Origin: Sipunculus nudus
Lineage: Eukaryota; Annelida; Sipuncula; Golfingiida; Sipunculidae
Reading direction: 5' to 3'
Length of the DNA stretch: 64,000 nt
Assembly (NCBI GenBank): GCA_026874595.1
Contig: CM049315.1
Location: 38,022,164 to 38,086,163 of the forward strand
Positions 13,406 to 25,333 of the stretch are shown in pieces. The notes below the pieces were generated by a model. That model was not told where the DNA came from. It searched no databases and worked only from the letters and a program-made list of their open reading frames with translations. Made by a program: the position numbers and the translations under genes. Positions within the stretch are counted from its first letter, which is position 1. Each line of letters opens with the position of its first letter.

Positions 13406-15271
13406 TTTAAGGAAAAATTTCTGACAATGCCATATGGGGGTAATGAGTGGCCTTGGCGATGATGTGTGCTCTCTGAGTGCATATTTCTAGTTTCATTGGT
13501 TATTTGTTATTTATATATAGGGAAGCTCCTCTAAGTCGTACACTCAAGGGACTGGAGGATTTTGTTCTGATTAGTGAGTTTTACTGATAAGAGGATTTGT
13601 GTTAATTCATCATTTATTAATACTGGTATTTTAATTTATTGAACATTTAATTTGAAATTTATAAATAATAAATATATAGAAATTGAGATGGCCTAGTAGG
13701 TTTGAGTGGTATGCGCATGCCAATATAGAATGTCTCAGATTTGTGGGAAATTTGATATTCACATGTGAAGTTCAAATGTCTCAGTTGTGTGTGATACTGG
13801 CATACCAATATCGAATGCCATGGCCCCGATTTAGGCATATCAGCTCATTGGCTGCTAGGGGAACTTATCAAGACCACCATAAGTATACAATGAAGATAAC
13901 CACATTATGGGAATAATTGTGGACCATGTTCTCTTGGCTGCAAATTATTGTATGATCAGTGTATCAGGTGTATAATCGTACAGGCCGCCGAATTATCTTA
14001 TGATTAGAAGGGTGACCAGTCCCTTTTAAGAATACCTGTGTCCTTAATTTAGATATAGCAAACTTAGTAACCATATTGTAGCCATGCTACAGCAATGTCA
14101 CACATGATCAAATACCATTTTCACTGCATCAGTTATATAATATAACTTCCATTACATAACACAGTCCAGCGGGCATAAAAAAGTATATATATTTATTGTA
14201 AAAAAAAGCTGAATTTGAATAAGAATCTTGAGCTCTTGTCGTTGTGATCATGGAGCATAGAAGTAATGACTCTCCAATAGTTGCACCTTCCTTTAAAGAG
14301 TGGTATGTGTTGACAAAGTCCTTTAGCAAATGCCGGTTCCCGCGATAGGAAGGTTGAACTGCAAAAATCTTGGTGTCTTTTAGATAACATCCCATATCTC
14401 AGGAGTGGTTCAATGTATTGAGCTGAAATTTGCATGTCCATAGACCTTTGATCTCTCCATTTCGTAATGGAGACTGATGGCGCCACCTACAGTACCCCCC
14501 GCCAGCACACATGCACGCAGTACAAAGAACATCATGAATGTTCTTATGTTAAGGGATAAGTCTTGCATTCATCCATACATCTTATCAGAGATACCCTCTC
14601 TGGAAATGAGTTTTAAAACAAACACTTTTACAGTTAAATTTCAATCAAGAATGATTTCTGTATTGATTTAACTACATATTTTTTTAAATGGAATATTACA
14701 CAAATGCAGTAAAAACTGTAGTGCCTAAATACAGTCACTGTTGCACTTAATATTTTATTGGTAAACACACAAAAAAGTTCAGAATTTAATAATGTAATTA
14801 TACAGGTAACAATACATGCCTAGGTTCATTTTTAATTTTTATTCATTGCAATTTTCATTTGTTTTACAGAGCAATGTTTACAGGATTTACTTATTTTAAC
14901 ATGCTTAACTCATATGGTTAATTCTAATTTGAAAATGGAAAATTTTGATCATTTTTTAACACCCTATTACTTCAGTTAATAAATTAAAGGTGCATTATTA
15001 TATTTTTATATTTTGATCAACTCACCTACACTTTCTTCCCTTTTGTTTTATAATTTGCATCCATATAACAGTCACTTAGTTAAGTTACCAGTACTTCTAC
15101 AAATATGTTATCATGAGAGGCTCCTGCAACTTTCATGTAGCCCATAAAAGTACACAGGCAACTCCAAATATGTGTAATATATACTTTTCCCAATTAATGA
15201 TAAAAAAAAAATTAACTGTTGCCACATTTAGGGTATGGTAGGTTTTTATACAAATATTCTCATAATCAATA
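13406..15271. other. Gene-free stretch with repeat remnants
   Basis: No exon is supported. Around 14210-14500 the sequence reads CATATCTCAGG ... ATGGCGCCACCTAC, related to monomers of the ~280-bp array at 7200-8930, so it is probably a diverged fragment of that repeat type. The open frames there on the minus strand (up to 97 codons) are repeat-derived. Confidence 0.45.
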
Positions 15272-15312
15272 TAAGCTGAGCGTCGTGACCCACAGGTCCC
15301 ACGTTTATATAT
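15272..15312 (+). repeat. Solo 3' end remnant of family A
   Basis: AAGCTGAGCGTCGTGACCCA followed by CAGGTCCCACGTTT matches the family A terminus (CAGCTGAGC ... GACCCATGGGTC). The palindrome is damaged and no array is attached. Confidence 0.6.
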
Positions 15313-18300
15313 TTGAAGAATACAACTGTATTTTATAGACATCAGTTTTCTAAAATAGTATATGTATTAGTATAGAATATGTTCTAGGTTTTGTCTTATT
15401 GTCATCAGTTATGAGAAAATCCCCTAAAGGCAGATTATATTCTGGTAGAGACATGGACACATATATACTCAAAAGTAAATTAATATAACTGAAACTGTAA
15501 AACAAGTTTTGATAACACATTTATTCAGTGAAAACATCAATGTAATACACAAAGAATAGCTGCTCTGTGTGCATCTCTACCTGTGTTTGTGTATACATAA
15601 ATAACATAGAACTTTACGTTGAAATAGGTGTATGTAAACAATATAAAATAATCTATAAATAGTGCAGATTCTTGTGCATGTGTGTAGATATATAAAGAAC
15701 ATACAATTGTCTTACTTTTGTCACATTATATTAAAGACACTAGCAAAATATCTTGATGAAATTTGGAATTTTTAACACATTGTGGATGTTTAGATAAATT
15801 TGTTATATAAATTGACCAGTTAAACATAGAAAATATGGTCATATGATCATCTGTTGCAGTCATAAAATAAATGGTCACATGACCTTCAGCTTTTATAAAA
15901 AAAATTTGTCTTATGATCTGATATTTTTAGAAAATGCTCTGGTTACATAAGTAAAATATATTTGACCACATGACCTAGTAGAAAAAGAAAATAACTGGTC
16001 ATGTGGCCTGATATGATTTGAATATAATTTGGTGGCTTCACTTGATATCATTAAAAATAGCTTTTCACATGACCTGATGGAGTTAAAAATCCCTGGTCAC
16101 ATGACCAGATAAATAATCATTTAAGTAATGTAGTTAATTTATGTCTCCACATGAATGAGGCTTTAAACATTTTACAGTATAGCATTTATTATCAGATTTG
16201 TGACTTAGAAAAATGTCAAGTGACCTAAGGAGAGAACTGTATAGAAAATACAACACTTTGACAAGGCAGCTGTCCATTCATGTAACCTCACCTTACAACT
16301 GCACTTGAGCACCAGCATTAGGACAAGGTCAACAGTGTTTCCATTCAGTGGGGAGACAAGTCTGGTCCCATATGAAGTTAAGAATATTTTTTTAATATGA
16401 ATTATTTGATGATATGGATTCAGAACATTCATGTGCATTATATATTAAGCACCATTGTGCCCCCGTACAAAAATACAAAGTTTGTATTTAACCAAGTACT
16501 GCATTTAAAACATATTACAGTGATAAACATGATTTTAGACTATAAAACTACTTAGAGTAATAATACTACATGTACAATAAAATGCTATGATAAATATATA
16601 TTTCTCAGGAATCTCATTACTCTTAATTACTCTTAAAATTATTTCTATGAATAATATAGTCAGACATGTATAGCTGACTGTTCACATGGTGATGATTGTT
16701 ATAGAAAAAGGACACAGCTCAATGCTAGCGCCATCTGTTGAGAGACAAGTTAACAAAAAACTAGTCACATTTTGTTCAACCAGTCAAGTAGTGTTATATG
16801 CATTTATTTCATACTGTTAAACACCCATTTCAAACATATATCTTTGCATGTGAAAATACATCATCCACTCTCTATCAGAGAATCTTGAGTAACTGCTGTA
16901 CATTAATTCTATACATTTTAGATCCTTAATAATTCTGTTCATTAAGTTAAGTTTAATTTATAATTCCAGCTACTGCTACAATTATATGTCCAGATATGTA
17001 AAATATTCATATTCCTTGAATGTCAATATATATGTGCATGTGCTCACACATATCTGATGGATAACATGTTAGAATATTACAAAAAAAACACACACACACA
17101 AAATATATAAACTGTAAAAGACAGTTCTTTGAGTCAGTACTCTTTTCTTGTTTGTTATTGCTCTTTATCTTTTAACATAAAAGTATACCCATGTACTGGA
17201 AAGGGATAGGCCTTTGAAATCCAATAAAAGTTTATTTATAAAGCCCTGTAGTGAAACATCTTTCTTAAGAAAAACTCAGGTTTACTCTGGCCTTATTAGA
17301 ACAGGTAGCTTGTGAAAGAAGCTTAATCATATGAAAGTCATAACTATGATTTTTGAAAATTTTAAACAAATTGTAAAGATAACAGCTTTGTTTTAAAAGT
17401 GAATCATTTTAATATAGAATAACTGTAATACTGTTATTTGAATACTGTGATCAGGCAGTAGATACCAGACATTCAAAAGCTGAGGGAAACTTATGAGATA
17501 GCTATTAATGAGATGATATTTACCTTTTTTTGTATGTAGATATTTGCATATACTCCTAAAACATTAACCATGAATATATATGTATATCTATATATAGTGT
17601 GGATTATTATTAATCTGAACAGCTCTATTGATCAAGTTTATGTTCAGATAAACCCAAATGTGATAACTCAAATGACAAGTTCTTACCTTGAAAGTGGACT
17701 GAGAGGATTCTAAAGTAAACAAATAACTTTTGAGATGGATAATTGTTTAAAATCCTTTCTATTCAAAATTATTATTTCTATAATATTTAAAGTAAGAGTC
17801 TGGTGTAACTGTTTGTCATGGTTACGTAAAATCCATTAGTTGCATCCTTATACCAAGTGGAACCCTGATTTAATGATTCCACCTGGGGAATTGCCCATTC
17901 AAGTTTTGTCTCTTGAAAAGTACATAATATAAGTTGCACCCAGACATTAGAATAATCAAACACCTGGTACCTATGGAATTTAAGTATAATTGCTCCCTGC
18001 AGTGCAAAACTATGACCAACAGCACTGTAGTACTAATATGGTTTATAAACTAGATAAACCATTTACAACATGAAAATAAAGTAATCAGTTTAAATACAGT
18101 GCCTGTATATAAGAAATTATAACAGTATCAAAACATTTAAAGCCAGAGTTCCATTATCAGAAAAGATTTATAAAGTGTGCAGGAGTCCCAGGATCAGCTA
18201 GGTAATTACCCCCGACTGCTTAAAAGCAAGCCAAGGACAAGGGGGCTATGTGTTTCATATACTTACTTCCTGTGGTCAGGTGCAATAATTAAATAGCATT

Positions 18301-18635
18301 TTGTATCATGGCTATTCTCTGTAAATTTGCTTTGATCTAGGCAATATTTATAAACCAACATACCATATATTTTTGCATTGTTTGGGTTTTGATAAATGGT
18401 CAAATTTGTGGTTCTTGATTTTCAATTAAAGGTAAATAATTTTCTAGATAACCTGTGTTTGGATAAATGACACTTTAAAAAGTATAGAATTGCATTGTTG
18501 ATATTTGTTATGTATGGAATATACAATTATGCATAAAAACATGTAAAGATATTCATCTTAAATGTTACAACAGTTTTGGTGGAAAAATACATATGTGTAA
18601 ATTACAAAATATAATATATTTGGCTGGTGTTGATG
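15313..18635. other. Gene-free stretch flanking the 3' side of the GPCR gene
   Basis: AT-rich, no exon supported. It contains the cluster of TCACATGA-type palindromes listed separately. Part of the right side may be 3' untranslated sequence of the minus-strand GPCR gene. A reverse-strand AATAAA exists near 17231-17236, but I cannot tell whether it is used. Confidence 0.4.
15837..16106. promoter_or_regulatory. Cluster of GGTCACATGACC-like palindromes (E-box / M-box core)
   Basis: Perfect GGTCACATGACC occurs at 15873-15884 and 16095-16106. Near copies occur at 15837 (GGTCATATGATC), 15964 (GACCACATGACC), 15997 (GGTCATGTGGCC) and 16064 (TTCACATGACC). The core CACATG is an E-box, and TCACATGA is the form known for MITF/TFE-type bHLH-ZIP factors. 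The copies sit in a loose degenerate repeat with shared words such as TGACCTGAT. A regulatory role is inference only; a decayed minisatellite is the simpler explanation. Confidence 0.35.
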
Positions 18636-21232
18636 CTAAGTAGAATGCCACCACTGTCTCAGAGCCTGTCTGAAGTGCCGTACAAATATCATATATATAA
18701 ATGGATTCACAATGGTAATACACAGTGCCAGCCAATCAGTGGCAACTACAACCACTGGGTTAATGTACTCAGTGCAGCTGACACACACACTCCTAATTAT
18801 CAGTGATAAGACAGAAGGTAGTGACAGGCACATGTACATGACAAAAACCACAACCAGCAACCGAAGGGTCTCCATGTAGTGAGCAGTTCTCAGTGAAAGC
18901 CGCAGACTTTGGGCATGATGTATTTGAGCAACATATTCAAAAGGGTCGTCAGGAAGGACATTAATTTGGATTTGTTTGGTTCTCATGCTTTCCCGACGGT
19001 CATATTTGCTGATCCTGGTATGGGACCCTGGTAAAGCAGTCTTGCCTTTTTCCTGATTCTTTCCAAGGTCTTGTGACTGCATCGTTGCCTGTTCTTCTGG
19101 AACCTCGCTTACAGAGCCATTGCTGATGGCTGGTTGGAGAACCTTCCCATCACTAGTTTTGAAACGCACACTCTTCTTACGTTTCTTTGTTGTTTGCCTG
19201 CTCAGATTGTTGCTGTTGATTGACTCTGTGTCGGTGCTTATGCATGTTTGAGAAATTCCCTCCATGTTAGGACTTGGAGCCAAAGATTCCATCTCTGGAG
19301 CTGAACCCGTGGGGACGAGTTTTTCCATGGAGCTGTTTAAGGGATCATCTCCTGTTTGCATTTCGTTGATGTCACAAGAACCTGCAGGTACATCCTCTGG
19401 TTGATCCCCGGTTGTAGGTTGGCCTGTTTTGTCTAGCTCAGTATCGCCAATAATATTTGGTTTTGTTTCCTTATTAGTATCCTGATAATCTTTGCTATGA
19501 TAGTCATGGTTCCCTGTTCCAACTGTCTCTTTAAACTCACTCTCTGCTATCTTTTCTTTAGTACTAGAGTTAGCCTCTTCTGCTGTCTCCCTCAACTCAC
19601 TCTTCGCTATCTTTTCTTTAGTACTAGAGTTAGCCTCTTCTGCTGTCTCCCTCAACTCACTCTTCGCTATCTTTTCTTTAGTACTAGAGTTAGCCTCTTC
19701 TGCTGTGTGTTCCTTTTCCTCATCCTTTGTACCTTCCTCAGATGCAACATTGACATTTGTGTCAGATTTTTCTTTTTCTGGTGATTCTTTTTTTCCAATA
19801 TTGTCACTGTTGCCTGGGTCATTGTCTTCAGGGTCATTTTCATCTCTTTTGGCTGTATCTGTACTTGGTTCCCTCTTCAAGTCATTGATTTGAGAACAGC
19901 CATTGTTACCCCCCTCTGGGTCATTGTTCACTTGTTCACATGTATTTACTGATGGTTCACCACCGGTGTTTTCATCATGCCGAATTTCAGAACTCGCATC
20001 TATGTCTTGTTTTTCTGCAGCTATATCTGTGATCTCTTGGTAAGCAGGCAAAATGCCTGTCATCACCTGACCATTGGGGATTTTTTTACTTGGAGCTTCA
20101 GACTGGTCCACTTGTAAGCTACTTTGTATGTCCTTTGCTTCTGCAGGTTTGACTGTTGTCTCAACTTGTATTTCCTCAGACTGTGATGATTCATGTATAG
20201 ACGGCCTGTCTACCTCAGTTGCTTTAGAGTTTTCCTTTCCTGTTTCTGTATGGACTTCAGCTAAAGCAGAGTTGTCTGACAATGCATTTTGCTTTAAATC
20301 ATGAATCTGTGAAACTGAATCGAGTTTAGAGTTAACAACAGGTTCAGCATGAATGGTCACACTGTTGTCGTCTGAAACCATAGTTTTTCTTGCCACTTCA
20401 TTACCTGCTTGAGGTTTTTCAGGTTTTGTCACTGTACTTTTGTTAGGTTTACATGTTTTAGTTTTACTCATTGTTTCTTTCCCTTGTTGAGAATTTTCAT
20501 TACCTGAGCGCTTGAATGACCCATGACCTCTACGGATGCTGTCGGAGAGCGATTCCTCTCTGTCGTGTTGGAAACCTGGGTTATCAATACCTTCGCCATT
20601 AGACAAAGCTAACTCTATTTCAGCCACATTTAATGGCAAATTCAGTTTTTCTTTTCCAGTGCGAGAACTTCCACTTTCAGATGAGCTGTCCTTGCTAGAT
20701 TCGACATGGTCACATGGCAGATTCTCACTATCATGGTTACTGACAAGAGTACTGCCATCAGAACTGATCTCTCCACCAAGTGGAGTTTTCATTCTATTCA
20801 TCTCAGCTCTGATCTTATCAACGTACTGTTTGACAGTTTGTGACATCTTTTTTACTGAATTAATAACCCGCAGTGACACAACAGCAGCAACAATGAAAGA
20901 AAGGCATGGTAGTAAGAAGTTTGCACAGACTTTAACAAGACCGTGTTTTGTGCTAAATGGGCCACAACCCTGAAAGTGCTGGGCTGGTGATGGGGGAGTA
21001 AGTAGAAGTGCGATGGCCAATGGCAAGCTTAACACAACAGCAAATATCCATGCAGCTACAAGCTTAACCGCTACTCGCTGGACTGTTTGGTGCATCCTGT
21101 ATGTCATTGGTGATTTAATGGCCGCATAGCTGTCAAATGTTACAGCGATCAGGTGGAACACAGTCGCTGTGCTTAGTAGACCATCCAGTACAACCCAGAT
21201 CTGACATACTGTGTCACTCAAGGGAAATGATC
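18636..21232 (-). CDS. GPCR exon 2 (TM3 to C-terminus, including loop 3)
   Basis: Starts after a TTTTACAG acceptor, completes the split glycine codon and reads SFPL then SDTVCQIW. A single 2.6-kb exon encodes TM3-TM7 and the stop. DSY lies at 21126-21134 and NPFIY at about 18693-18707. Loop 3 is rich in Glu, Lys, Ser and Asn and looks disordered. The receptor ends RHFRQALRQWWHST, leaving almost no cytoplasmic tail. Confidence 0.93.
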
Positions 21233-23838
21233 CTGTAAAAAATAAAATTCATTCTAATGTCATGCAGTTTGATACATATTTTTTACAAGGCTAGTGTCTC
21301 ATGTTCCCCCACCAAAAAAATAGTAAATTTATTAATGTTACCAAAACAATTTCTAAAATTTTTATCAGCTTTTTATAAAATCTATAATTTTCATGGAACT
21401 TTTTCATACTTTTTGCTTTGGAATTAATATGATAATGGGTTAACATATATTTTCATTTTTTGTGTTGAAAGTGACCTGTGTTAGAGTACGGTACATTGAA
21501 TCATACAGAAATATTAGCCATTGTCATCTTAAATCATCATGGGTTTATTTATATAATAAGACAGTTCCTGAATATATCATTATATAATAAAGACACAATG
21601 CCTCCAGAATACATTAACAACATCACACATAATAGATTACAATGGATCCAAGCAGATTACAATGGATCAGCAGTATTAAATGGGTTCTGTTTCCTCAATG
21701 ACTGCTCATCTGCCTGATGAACAGTTATAGTTTTCTCAAAAGCAGACTATACTATTTAACTACTACACCTACTCTCTGTATTGAAAGCAGATGATATTGG
21801 GCAGAGAATGTTACTGAAGAAAAGTTCACTAATTAGTTGTCCGAGGTATAGACTCTGTGACCCTGTTTTGCTGCCATTACAAATATTTGCCTGACTCAGC
21901 CTCAGGGCAAATTTGGATATAGAAATTATTTCCTCCTTGATAGATTCCCTACCTAAATTGAACAAAGTACAGCATGTTTCTCAAAATGGTTAAAGGCTAG
22001 TTGTCTATGAGAAACTGGTCACATGTAGTGGTACTTTGATAAATTATTTGCCTCTAAGGTGGTATTTATCATATGAAGGAGCAGATGAAGGAGCTTTTAC
22101 CTTAGTGCTAATTACTAGTAATTAGTTTTATACTTTATGATCTTTTTTATGAATTCTATAATTTTTCTTCTAGATTAGATCAAGTGTTCCTGTAAAAACT
22201 TTAATACACCTGGGTATTCACTAGTGGTAGGAATTGGTTTTAAAAATCATAATTGATGATTAAAAAAAAAAAGACTGATGATTAATTATTAATCAATTAT
22301 TTTATGTATGTTCTGTACTGCCGTTAAATCTGCTGTGTACTAGTACCTAAAATATTGACCCAATAAATAGTCTGACATGTACAACTGTATTCATAATGAA
22401 ACCATGCTTTGATCCACCAGCATCCAAGGTCGACTTGCCGTCGGAGAAATAAGAAGCTGTGTAAGGTTCTGTTTTGATGCTGTTTGTTGGTTGTGTTTGT
22501 ATATCTCTGACAGGTTAAGATTATTTGCATGTGCATACCAATCTTTTTTCATAAATTTTGCAAAAATGATATCGATTTAATCAGTTTTGAATGAAAAGGA
22601 CCAATCGTCGACCAATTAATCAGCAACCTCTGTTATTCAACTGGATTCAGTCAAATTTTATATACAAGTAAAAAAAAGTTTGGTTTCTCAGGCACTGCTG
22701 CTAGGTATGTTATTTTAGGAACCCCCCCCCCCCCCCCCCCGGCTGCTCAAACAGCTGCTCATACATTTCTTCTAAGAAAATAAAAATAATACAATTTAAA
22801 TTACTTTTTTTGATATGATGTGCTTTTTTTAATTTTTCAAAACAATCCTTATCCTTATTAAATTGTAAAAAGATTAAAAGAAAACATTCTCCTGCACTGA
22901 ATGATTTATGGAAAGTATCTGAAAAAGTAACCTTTCTTTTTTGGCCTTAACAAAATGAATTATAATCAGGCCCGTTTATGTACCAGTAGTCCCTGGATAC
23001 TGCAGTGTTGCGGTATTGACTTTCTAAGCAATGATGCCGATTTCTGTTGGGGCTTACTAAACCAGTAATATACATTCATCACTACAGGTGGCATCTGTGT
23101 ACTTAATTCTGTTTGCTGAATTCTGTACCTGTTTCTGATTGAAGAGGAGGAAAGCAAACTGCATGGACCCTCCTTAAATGGATCTTTGTGTCTTATAATT
23201 CGGAAATCTTTAGCCCTCCAACAATTGTTATGAAAGGAGCCATGATTTATCAAATAACATTTTAGACCTACTTTTCTTTTCTGTCACTAACAACATGTCA
23301 TATGATGTTAGTAACAGCAAATTTGATATTTTTAACATTTTTTATCAGGCCAAATTGTTACTTCATTTAAAGACAAGACTTCTTGCTCAAATAACGCTTA
23401 TAGTTGTTTTAGTGGTAGATTAAAATTTAAAACAGATTAAAACAAATTAGTTTAAATTCAAAACTTACCCAGAATGGTCCGTAGGAGCAGAGGAGATCCA
23501 ATGACCACAGCTTGTAGGACATGAGTTCCAGCCAGCGATGCCAGGATGTAAAACAAGTTGGTCTGAAGGGGGCGGTATTTCTTGACAGCGAGACATACTA
23601 AGGTGTTACTGATAATCGCTGATATGGGAATCAACGCCAGGACCAGCAGCATCCAGTTGACTGTGGTAGTTTCGTTAGCAGGCGGTGCCATAGTCTGGTT
23701 ATCATACTGCAGGGTAAAATTGGTCAGTCCGTCCTGACTGTGGTCACCAGTCCCAGTTATCAGTGAAGGGTTGACAGTCAACCCTGTTATTGTTGAATCC
23801 AAATACACTGTCTGACTTGACATGATTTGACCGTTCAT
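18636..23838 (-). CDS. Atypical class A-like G protein-coupled receptor with giant third intracellular loop (two exons)
   Basis: Join of 23838-23469 and 21232-18636 on the minus strand gives 988 residues. The extracellular N-terminus (about 60 residues) has N-glycosylation sequons at N40, N47 and N55. TM1 follows (about 62-84, with the conserved Asn in ISNTLV), then TM2 (about 92-114), and TM3 with the disulfide Cys at C133 and a Cys partner in loop 2 (FQGCGPF). TM4-TM5, an intracellular loop 3 of about 650 mostly charged residues, TM6, TM7 with NPFIY, and a very short tail complete it. Key deviations: DSY at 157-159 replaces DRY; TM2 has no Asp; TM6 has LSLP where CWxP is usual. The loop holds three 20-residue repeats and a KSVRF motif. 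It is clearly a seven-helix receptor; I cannot name a ligand or subfamily. The changed residues make ordinary G-protein signalling doubtful. The start is the first in-frame ATG after a stop. Confidence 0.9.
19161..19175 (-). other. PP1-docking-like motif KSVRF in GPCR loop 3
   Basis: The codons read K-S-V-R-F, preceded by the basic run KKRKK and followed by KTSDGK. This fits the RVxF consensus ([RK]-x(0,1)-[VI]-x-F) for protein phosphatase 1 docking. The fit is direct; binding is inferred. The motif is short and can occur by chance in a 650-residue disordered loop. Confidence 0.4.
19525..19706 (-). repeat. 60-bp in-frame tandem repeat inside the GPCR loop 3, three copies
   Basis: Positions 19561-19620 and 19621-19680 are identical over all 60 bases, with partial units on both sides. 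The product is three copies of a 20-residue unit beginning TAEEANSSTKEKIAKSE. Exact identity of two copies implies recent expansion. The unit length keeps the reading frame. Confidence 0.95.
21233..23468 (-). other. GPCR intron (2.2 kb)
   Basis: Donor GTAAGT and acceptor TTTTACAG on the minus strand, phase 1. It contains a 19-base C run (22722-22740) and a low-complexity TTAATC/GATTAA stretch around 22230-22620 that looks like a short non-autonomous element. No coding exon is evident; the 95-codon minus frame at 22966-23253 has no recognisable domain. Confidence 0.8.
22722..22740. repeat. Poly-C tract, 19 bases
   Basis: Uninterrupted C run in the GPCR intron. The gene is on the minus strand, so its transcript would carry a G run here. 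Confidence 0.95.
23469..23838 (-). CDS. GPCR exon 1 (N-terminus, TM1, TM2)
   Basis: Encodes residues 1-123 plus one base. It ends ATT CTG G before the donor GTAAGT (phase 1). TM1 contains LVLALIPISAIISNTLVCLA. The TM2 region reads TNLFYILASLAGTHVLQAVV and lacks the usual LAxxD aspartate. The frame is open upstream to a stop near 23904, with 23836-23838 the first in-frame ATG. Confidence 0.9.
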
Positions 23839-25265
23839 GACATTCAGATTCCTCAGTCGAAGAATGTCATCTGTTTGATAGTGTTTGATTATTAAGTCTA
23901 CATTTTAGACATGATATGTTTGAGGTTTTGATTATCAATCATGTTAGGTCACTTCCAGCACTGCAGCATCAACACATGATGACCCATAGTTTTATTAGCT
24001 CTGACTTGTTACGTTTCTTGGATTTTTACAATTTCCCAAGTAGAAATACTTCATCGTTATAATGTTTAAATGTTCCTCTGTTTGAAATCAAATTATGTTA
24101 TCAAGTGATGGACTGATTGTATCTTCCACTTCATAATCTCATCAATAGGTAATTACCCCATCACACCTATAGAAAAACATACATTTTATGCTCAACATTG
24201 TATAAATGTTTTCACTATCAAAGCCCTGTAGGGTCTGTCTTTTATCACTGGTATTTGTCTTTTACGAGACCACAGGTCCCATATTTCTGCTGCTGATGTC
24301 AGTACTTCCGATGTTTTAGAGCCGTCTCCCAAATTCTGGTTGACTGTTATATCTTCTTGTTACATTTCCCTGGCAGCAAAGACAGTTCACCCAGACTGTT
24401 CTAAAGTATGAAGATAAAAAGTGATATGCTGTCATAAGATCTTCCTGTTAACCCAGAGGCAGTAAGCTTTAATGTACAGTCATTGAAAGTCCCTTTTTCA
24501 TTCATTTTCCCTTTCAACTGTGCTCACAACATCAAGAAAAGTATCACGTTTCCTAAGTTGGTGTTTATGATGAATAATCACATTTAAGTAGATGGTTGAT
24601 TAAGAAAGGCTCGCGTGCTTGTGAGTTGCTCTGGTGTAGTCTTGTATGATCTGATGTCCCTTCAGTGATGTGGATCCTGGCTTACATTAGAGGTTCATCT
24701 TCATTAAGGTTGTTTCAATTAGATATGGATGGATGGCTGTTCCAATGGCTGTCATTCCATATATCCCATTGTGACTCTGTGCATCAAGGTAATTGCTTCA
24801 TTATGTGGAATCCATAGAAGTAACATCTGTAATATAGAATAAGAAAATGGGTACATTTCAAAATTAGCAGTCTCTACACAATATTTAGCCTGCATTATTG
24901 GAATTATGCTTATAAATAGTATTTATATGCATAATTCAAATAATCCCTTGCCTGTTTTAGCTGTGGCTTGTAATGGAAAAGTAATAGCTATTATTCTATC
25001 ACTTGGGGTCCTATAACTATATCTGTTACTATTACAGGTTAAAATTTCTAGTCTGTTACTATTTTTGTTACTTTTAATACCTGTACTTTCCTATTACTAT
25101 TACTATAAGCTATAACTATTACCCATCCCAGATATATACACACACATGTATGCATGTATAAAACATTCTGTCTCCCTAGGAGAGAAAACAGCACACACTC
25201 TTACCATGTAATAAATGTCAATGAATAATGATTTTAATCCAGCGAATATGAAGCCAACCACAGTA

Positions 25266-25273
<8 letters not shown>

Positions 25274-25330
<57 letters not shown>
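25274..25330. repeat. (TA)n microsatellite
   Basis: An uninterrupted run of about 57 bases of alternating T and A. Confidence 0.97.

Positions 25331-25333
<3 letters not shown>

Noticed and set aside
19497-20973. Plus-strand open frames of 62-145 codons opposite the GPCR loop 3
   Set aside because: They are mirror frames of the long coding exon on the minus strand; their Ser/Phe/Leu-rich composition is what the antisense of an Glu/Lys/Ser-rich region gives.
24740-24790. Exon-like plus-strand segment between an AATTAG acceptor and GTAATT donor
   Set aside because: Two frames are open and neither resembles the missing THOC2 N-terminus; too short to support.
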